In this document: positions 6,386 through 8,468 of the stretch, in pieces
Position numbering within the stretch: position 1 is the first letter of the stretch
Layout of the letters: every line of letters starts with the position of its first letter
DNA from: Kiritimatiellia bacterium
Lineage (GTDB): Bacteria; Verrucomicrobiota; Kiritimatiellia; RFP12; UBA1067
Assembly: GCA_017385345.1 (NCBI GenBank)
Contig: JAFNRY010000072.1
Coordinates: 1-8,468, forward strand
DNA length: 8,468 nt
Direction: 5' to 3'
Position numbers and translations under genes: made by a program
The notes under the pieces: model-generated
What the model saw: the letters and a program-made list of their open reading frames with translations, nothing else
Told to the model about the DNA's origin: nothing
Database searches by the model: none

Positions 6386-7384
6386 CTACGGCATGCGCCC
6401 GAAGAGGATTCTCTTTATCGTGAAAACGAGGCCGCGTTCGCGGAGGCAGTGGAATGCGTTGACCGCCTTTTCCCGCAGCGGATATTCGAGAATCGGGGCG
6501 AGCTCCGCTTTCGCCGCATCGTCCAGCGGGACGCGTTCTGCGAGTTTCCGGACGTTGAGTTTGTAGATTCTCGCCCGGCTTTTCAGCGCGGCGAGCGTTT
6601 TCCTGTCCCATCCGCCCTGCGCCGCGAGCGCGATTGCGTCGCGGTAGCATGCGAGATAGCCTTGAAGGTGGCGCATTGTCGGCGTTGACGTGATTGTGCT
6701 GTTCGCGTGGATTTTGCGCAGGTACAACCTCCACGGGCGGTGGCTCGTCCGCTTTGCCGCGAGAAGGACGCGGGTCATGAAGATGTTGTCTTCGTAGAAA
6801 ATACGCTCGTCGGGGAAGCGGATGGCGTTTTCGTCCAGGAATCGCCGGTGCAGCAGCACGAGGCACGGGCTTACCGTGTATTCGCGGTTTTTGAGAAATC
6901 TGGAAAACAGTTCCCGTCCGGTCGAGACTGACGAATAGTCGCGGCGACGGATGTAGTCTTCCGCATTGACGGCCGATGGCGACGCGGCGACCCCTTTGTC
7001 GATGCGGGTTTCCGCATCGAAAAAAAGCGCGTCCAGCCGTTCTTTTTCGGCAAGTGCGGCAAGCCGTTCAAATGCGTCGTCGGCCGCCAGCACGTCGTCG
7101 GCATCCATGAAATAGACGTATTCGCCGCGGGCGAGTCCGAGGCCGGCGTTGCGCGCGGCGCCCTGTCCTTTGTTCTGTTGCGACAAGATTTTGAATCTGG
7201 CGTCCCGCGCCGCATATCCGGCAAGAATCGCCGCGCTGCCGTCGGTCGAACCGTCGTCCACGCAGATTATTTCGATGTCGCGCAGCGTCTGCCGGGAAAC
7301 CGAATCCAGACACTCCTTTAAATACGGCGCGGCGTCGAACACCGGCACGACAACCGTCAATACTGTTCCCTCTTTGCTCTCCAT
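6386..7384 (-). CDS. Glycosyltransferase family 2 (GT-A fold)
   Basis: This 332-residue cytoplasmic glycosyltransferase has TVVVPVFD (10-17), ICVDDGSTDGS with DDG at 43-45, and YFMDADD with DADD at 94-97, the nucleotide and metal-binding residues of GT2. The C-terminal part (about 200-332) is helical and basic and suits membrane association near a lipid-linked acceptor. It is closest in the window to the 364-1500 protein, including at the DNA level around the DDG motif. The ATG lies 12 nt from site C, but no good ribosome binding site precedes it; a TTG at codon 9, behind AGAGGG, is an alternative start. It is transcribed toward the operon and is the only intact gene between site C and the ATPase remnant. 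It would be driven by the promoter at 7436-7444. Its sugar is unknown. Confidence 0.9.
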   Translation of the reverse strand: MESKEGTVLTVVVPVFDAAPYLKECLDSVSRQTLRDIEIICVDDGSTDGSAAILAGYAARDARFKILSQQNKGQGAARNAGLGLARGEYVYFMDADDVLAADDAFERLAALAEKERLDALFFDAETRIDKGVAASPSAVNAEDYIRRRDYSSVSTGRELFSRFLKNREYTVSPCLVLLHRRFLDENAIRFPDERIFYEDNIFMTRVLLAAKRTSHRPWRLYLRKIHANSTITSTPTMRHLQGYLACYRDAIALAAQGGWDRKTLAALKSRARIYKLNVRKLAERVPLDDAAKAELAPILEYPLREKAVNAFHCLRERGLVFTIKRILFGRMP

Positions 7385-7396
7385 TATCCGAATATT

Positions 7397-7422
7397 GGCG
7401 GAAAAAGCAGACTTTTCCGGCC
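7397..7422 (-). repeat. 26-bp dyad site C (candidate serine-recombinase crossover site)
   Basis: On the minus strand the inner half is GGCCGGAAAAGT, the centre CT and the outer half GCTTTTTCCGCC. The inner half and centre are identical to copy D and the outer half is identical to copy B. It ends 12 nt before the start of the leftward glycosyltransferase. With copy D it brackets the segment that encodes the serine recombinase. Confidence 0.72.
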
Positions 7423-7435
7423 AACCTTGCCACTT

Positions 7436-7480
7436 ATTATACCAAATCTTCGGTCAAATCGACCGCGCATCGTAAAAAAC
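7436..7480 (-). promoter_or_regulatory. Extended -10 promoter for the leftward glycosyltransferase
   Basis: TGGTATAAT lies on the minus strand at 7444-7436 with ATTT directly before it, as in the copy at 301-312. The block TTTTTACGATGCGCG lies upstream at the same relative place. No good -35 is present. Site C starts 13 bp beyond the box, matching the arrangement before site B. The pair is the clearest evidence that the two segments are related. Confidence 0.7.
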
Positions 7481-7588
7481 ATAAGTGGAACTGGCTTCCA
7501 TCCTGTTTTTCAAAGTATTATCTGTCAAATTCAACAGACAGGATGCCCGTTCCACTTACACCTGTACGCTCCGCGCGGTCGATCTTGA
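7454..7588. repeat. 135-bp interrupted inverted repeat between recombinase and promoter
   Basis: Three nested arm pairs share one centre near 7521. TCAAATCGACCGCGC (7454-7468) pairs with GCGCGGTCGATCTTGA (7573-7588, one-base bulge). TAAGTGGAAC (7482-7491) pairs with GTTCCACTTA (7549-7558), and CATCCTGT (7499-7506) with ACAGGATG (7538-7545). In a leftward recombinase transcript this could fold into a long hairpin and reduce read-through into the glycosyltransferase. As DNA it could be a protein-binding dyad or the scar of a small inverted-repeat insertion. The left arm overlaps the promoter upstream region. Confidence 0.55.
7532..7557 (-). repeat. Conserved upstream element, copy in the C-D segment
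   Basis: On the minus strand this reads AAGTGGAACGGGCATCCTG and then TCTGTTG, nearly the same as 193-218 (plus). It is 108 bp upstream of the TATAAT box, against 106 bp in the other segment. It also forms most of the right arm of the inverted repeat around 7521. Confidence 0.5.
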
Positions 7589-7605
7589 ATGGAAGTCTGT
7601 TCTGC

Positions 7606-8196
7606 TCAACATTCGCGCATCCAGCGGTCGAAAACATCGCGCGAGACATTCAACCGTTTTGCGGCAATACGTTTCGAGATAAGCCCTTTCGACCATTCGG
7701 CTGCGACGGCTGGAAAGGCATCCGGCGGGATTTTCCTCGGCGCGCCGAACTTTACGCCACGCACCTTCGCGGACGCGATTCCTTCCGCCTGCCTTCGCTT
7801 GATGAACACTCTTTCCGTTTCGGCGACGTAAGACAAAAGTTGCAGCATTATGTCGGACAGAAACCTCTGTGTGAGATCCTCCGGCGATTTCGACATGATG
7901 AAAGGGGCGTCGATAATTGTCACCGTCGCCTTTTTGACATAAGTGAGAAAACGCCATTGTTCCAGCAATTCCCGGTAATTTCTGCCAATCCTGTCGAGGC
8001 TTTGCACGACAAGCCCGTCGCCGGGCCGCAGTCTGGCGCAGAGGCGTTTCCAGGCCGGGCGATTGAAATCCCGCCCCGATTCATGGTCTATGAACACCAT
8101 TTCCTTCTTGACGCCCGCCGCGAGTATCGCGTCGAGCTGTCGGGCGACATTCTGGTCTTTGGATGAAACTCTTGCATAGCCGTATGTTTTTTTCAT
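7606..8196 (-). CDS. Small serine recombinase (resolvase/invertase family)
   Basis: This 196-residue protein has the length and layout of Hin/Gin/Mpi-type invertases and resolvases. The catalytic domain starts YGYARVSSKDQN, with Arg9 and nucleophile Ser11. SLDRIGRN gives Asp68, Arg69 and Arg72, in register with the gamma-delta active site (R8, S10, D67, R68, R71). The long E-helix follows (AETERVFIKRRQAEG, 125-139), then GVKFGAPRK. A C-terminal helix-turn-helix (about 160-196, ISKRIAAKRLNVSRDVFDRW) would contact the half-sites. These enzymes exchange strands at 2-bp cores inside about 26-bp dyads. GGAGG (8204-8200) lies 3 nt before the ATG, rather close. The gene lies between inverted sites C and D, and sites A and B could be trans targets. 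Residues do not separate invertase from resolvase; context favours invertase. No TnpB-like partner argues against IS607. Confidence 0.93.
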   Translation of the reverse strand: MKKTYGYARVSSKDQNVARQLDAILAAGVKKEMVFIDHESGRDFNRPAWKRLCARLRPGDGLVVQSLDRIGRNYRELLEQWRFLTYVKKATVTIIDAPFIMSKSPEDLTQRFLSDIMLQLLSYVAETERVFIKRRQAEGIASAKVRGVKFGAPRKIPPDAFPAVAAEWSKGLISKRIAAKRLNVSRDVFDRWMREC

Positions 8197-8205
8197 ATTC
8201 CTCCA

Positions 8206-8260
8206 ATCATGTCCTTTTTAACTTTTTTCCGCAAAGTATACTCTTTTTCCCATAGCATTT
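8206..8260 (+). promoter_or_regulatory. Conserved distal end block of the C-D segment, with AGTATACT
   Basis: CATGTCC, a T-rich run, TTCCGCAAAG, TATACT and CTCTTTTT follow the same order as the minus strand of 101-150. TATACT at 8237-8242 ends 38 bp before site D. AGTATACT (8235-8242) is its own complement, so it could act as a -10 for the recombinase (39 nt before its ATG) or toward glf. Neither direction has a clear -35, so strength and direction are uncertain. Confidence 0.35.
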
Positions 8261-8280
8261 CCTTCTTTATTCCAGCCACT

Positions 8281-8306
8281 GGCCGGAAAAGTCTACCTTC
8301 TCTGCC
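8281..8306 (+). repeat. 26-bp dyad site D (candidate serine-recombinase crossover site)
   Basis: The inner half is GGCCGGAAAAGT, the centre CT and the outer half ACCTTCTCTGCC. The inner half and centre equal those of copy C. The outer half is closest to copy A, with the same first base and the same TGCC end. It stands 26 nt before the glf start, the same gap as between copy A and its gene. Confidence 0.7.
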
Positions 8307-8312
8307 GACGGG

Positions 8313-8336
8313 ATGAAAATGGTGAAAGTGAAATGA
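8313..8336 (+). CDS. Possible 7-codon leader ORF overlapping the glf start
   Basis: An ATG at 8313 opens MKMVKVK and stops at 8334-8336, giving an ATGA overlap with the glf ATG at 8333. The glf start has only a weak ribosome binding site, so translational coupling is possible. The ORF is too short to exclude chance. Confidence 0.2.
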   Translation: MKMVKVK

Positions 8337-8468
8337 AGGAAAAAAAGGACAAGAAGCTGTTTGATTATCTTGTAGTCGGGGCTGGATTGTATGGCGCGGT
8401 GTTTGCTCACGAGGCCGTTTTGCGCGGCAAAAAAGTGCTTGTTATAGATCGGCGTCAGCATATTGGCG
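8333..8468 (+). CDS. glf: UDP-galactopyranose mutase, N-terminus (partial)
   Basis: Forty-five codons are visible before the window ends. After a lysine-rich start, residues 10 onward read FDYLVVGAGLYGAVFAHEA, the FAD-binding Rossmann glycine motif. It is followed by KKVLVIDRRQHIG, with the acidic residue that binds the FAD adenosine ribose. The GAGLYGAV and RxHIG wording is characteristic of UDP-galactopyranose mutase, the cytoplasmic enzyme that converts UDP-galactopyranose to UDP-galactofuranose. The product would therefore supply galactofuranose to a surface glycan. The gene lies behind site D and the distal, non-promoter end of the recombinase segment, so it would be OFF or weakly expressed in the orientation shown. 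The weak ribosome binding site leaves the exact start open. Confidence 0.82.
   Translation, partial: MKEKKDKKLFDYLVVGAGLYGAVFAHEAVLRGKKVLVIDRRQHIG

Larger units (their letters stand above)
7423..8280. other. Candidate autonomous invertible segment carrying a serine recombinase
   Basis: An 858-bp segment lies between outward-facing inverted sites C and D, which share the CT centre and identical inner halves. It holds a leftward promoter at its left end, a large imperfect inverted repeat (7454-7588), the recombinase gene (8196 to 7606) and a short leader. Inversion would turn the promoter from the glycosyltransferase at 7384 to glf at 8333. The recombinase would travel with the switch, as in known self-contained invertible elements. 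No second orientation is visible here, so inversion is inferred. Confidence 0.6.

Noticed and set aside
338..7410. Inversion of the whole 326-7422 gene block between sites B and C
   Set aside because: The orientation would allow it, but the central dinucleotides differ (CC against CT), which should block ligation in this enzyme family.
7606..8196. Reading the serine recombinase as the transposase of an IS607-type element
   Set aside because: The DNA-binding helix-turn-helix is C-terminal, not N-terminal as in IS607 TnpA. No TnpB-like gene is present, and the bracketing 26-bp sites precede genes on both sides.

Overview
The window looks like part of a surface-polysaccharide (capsule, O-antigen or teichoic-acid-like) locus from a bacterium of moderately high GC. 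It carries glycosyltransferases, a glycerophosphotransferase-type polymerase domain, a membrane acyltransferase and the start of UDP-galactopyranose mutase. No rRNA, tRNA or housekeeping gene fixes the taxon. A gut-type bacterium outside the classic model groups is plausible, but that is a guess.

Layout. At the left edge is the first codons of a leftward gene (28 to 1). A gene-free stretch of about 250 bp (81-325) follows. Next is a tightly packed rightward operon: a family 2 glycosyltransferase (364-1500), an 887-residue fusion of family 2 glycosyltransferase and TagF-like domains (1490-4153), and a fusion of acyltransferase-3 and DUF1796 domains (4150-5943). The next 440 bp (5944-6385) hold a 29-codon coupled ORF, an inverted repeat and the collapsed remnant of an AAA-type ATPase gene. 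A leftward family 2 glycosyltransferase follows (7384 to 6386). Then comes a segment of about 860 bp (7423-8280) that encodes a small serine recombinase, and finally the rightward start of glf (8333 onward).

The main observation is a 26-bp, dyad-symmetric sequence present four times: A 55-80 (minus), B 326-351 (plus), C 7397-7422 (minus) and D 8281-8306 (plus). Each copy lies just upstream of a start codon, and each has two 12-bp half-sites around a 2-bp centre, the format of Hin/Gin/Mpi-type serine-invertase crossover sites. A and B face outward around 81-325. C and D face outward around 7423-8280. The central dinucleotide is CC in A and B and CT in C and D, so each pair matches itself and not the other. 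Each enclosed segment carries an extended -10 promoter (TGGTATAAT) at one end, pointing out through the nearest site. The A-B segment looks like a recombinase-less relative of the C-D segment.

The inferred system is a pair of invertible promoter switches: an autonomous one with its own recombinase and a non-autonomous one that could be worked in trans. They would choose between divergent polysaccharide genes. As drawn, the 364-5943 operon and the 7384-6386 glycosyltransferase would be ON, and the left-edge gene and glf would be OFF or low. Inversion itself cannot be seen in one sequence. The alternative, a duplicated regulatory palindrome in divergent 5' leaders, remains open.
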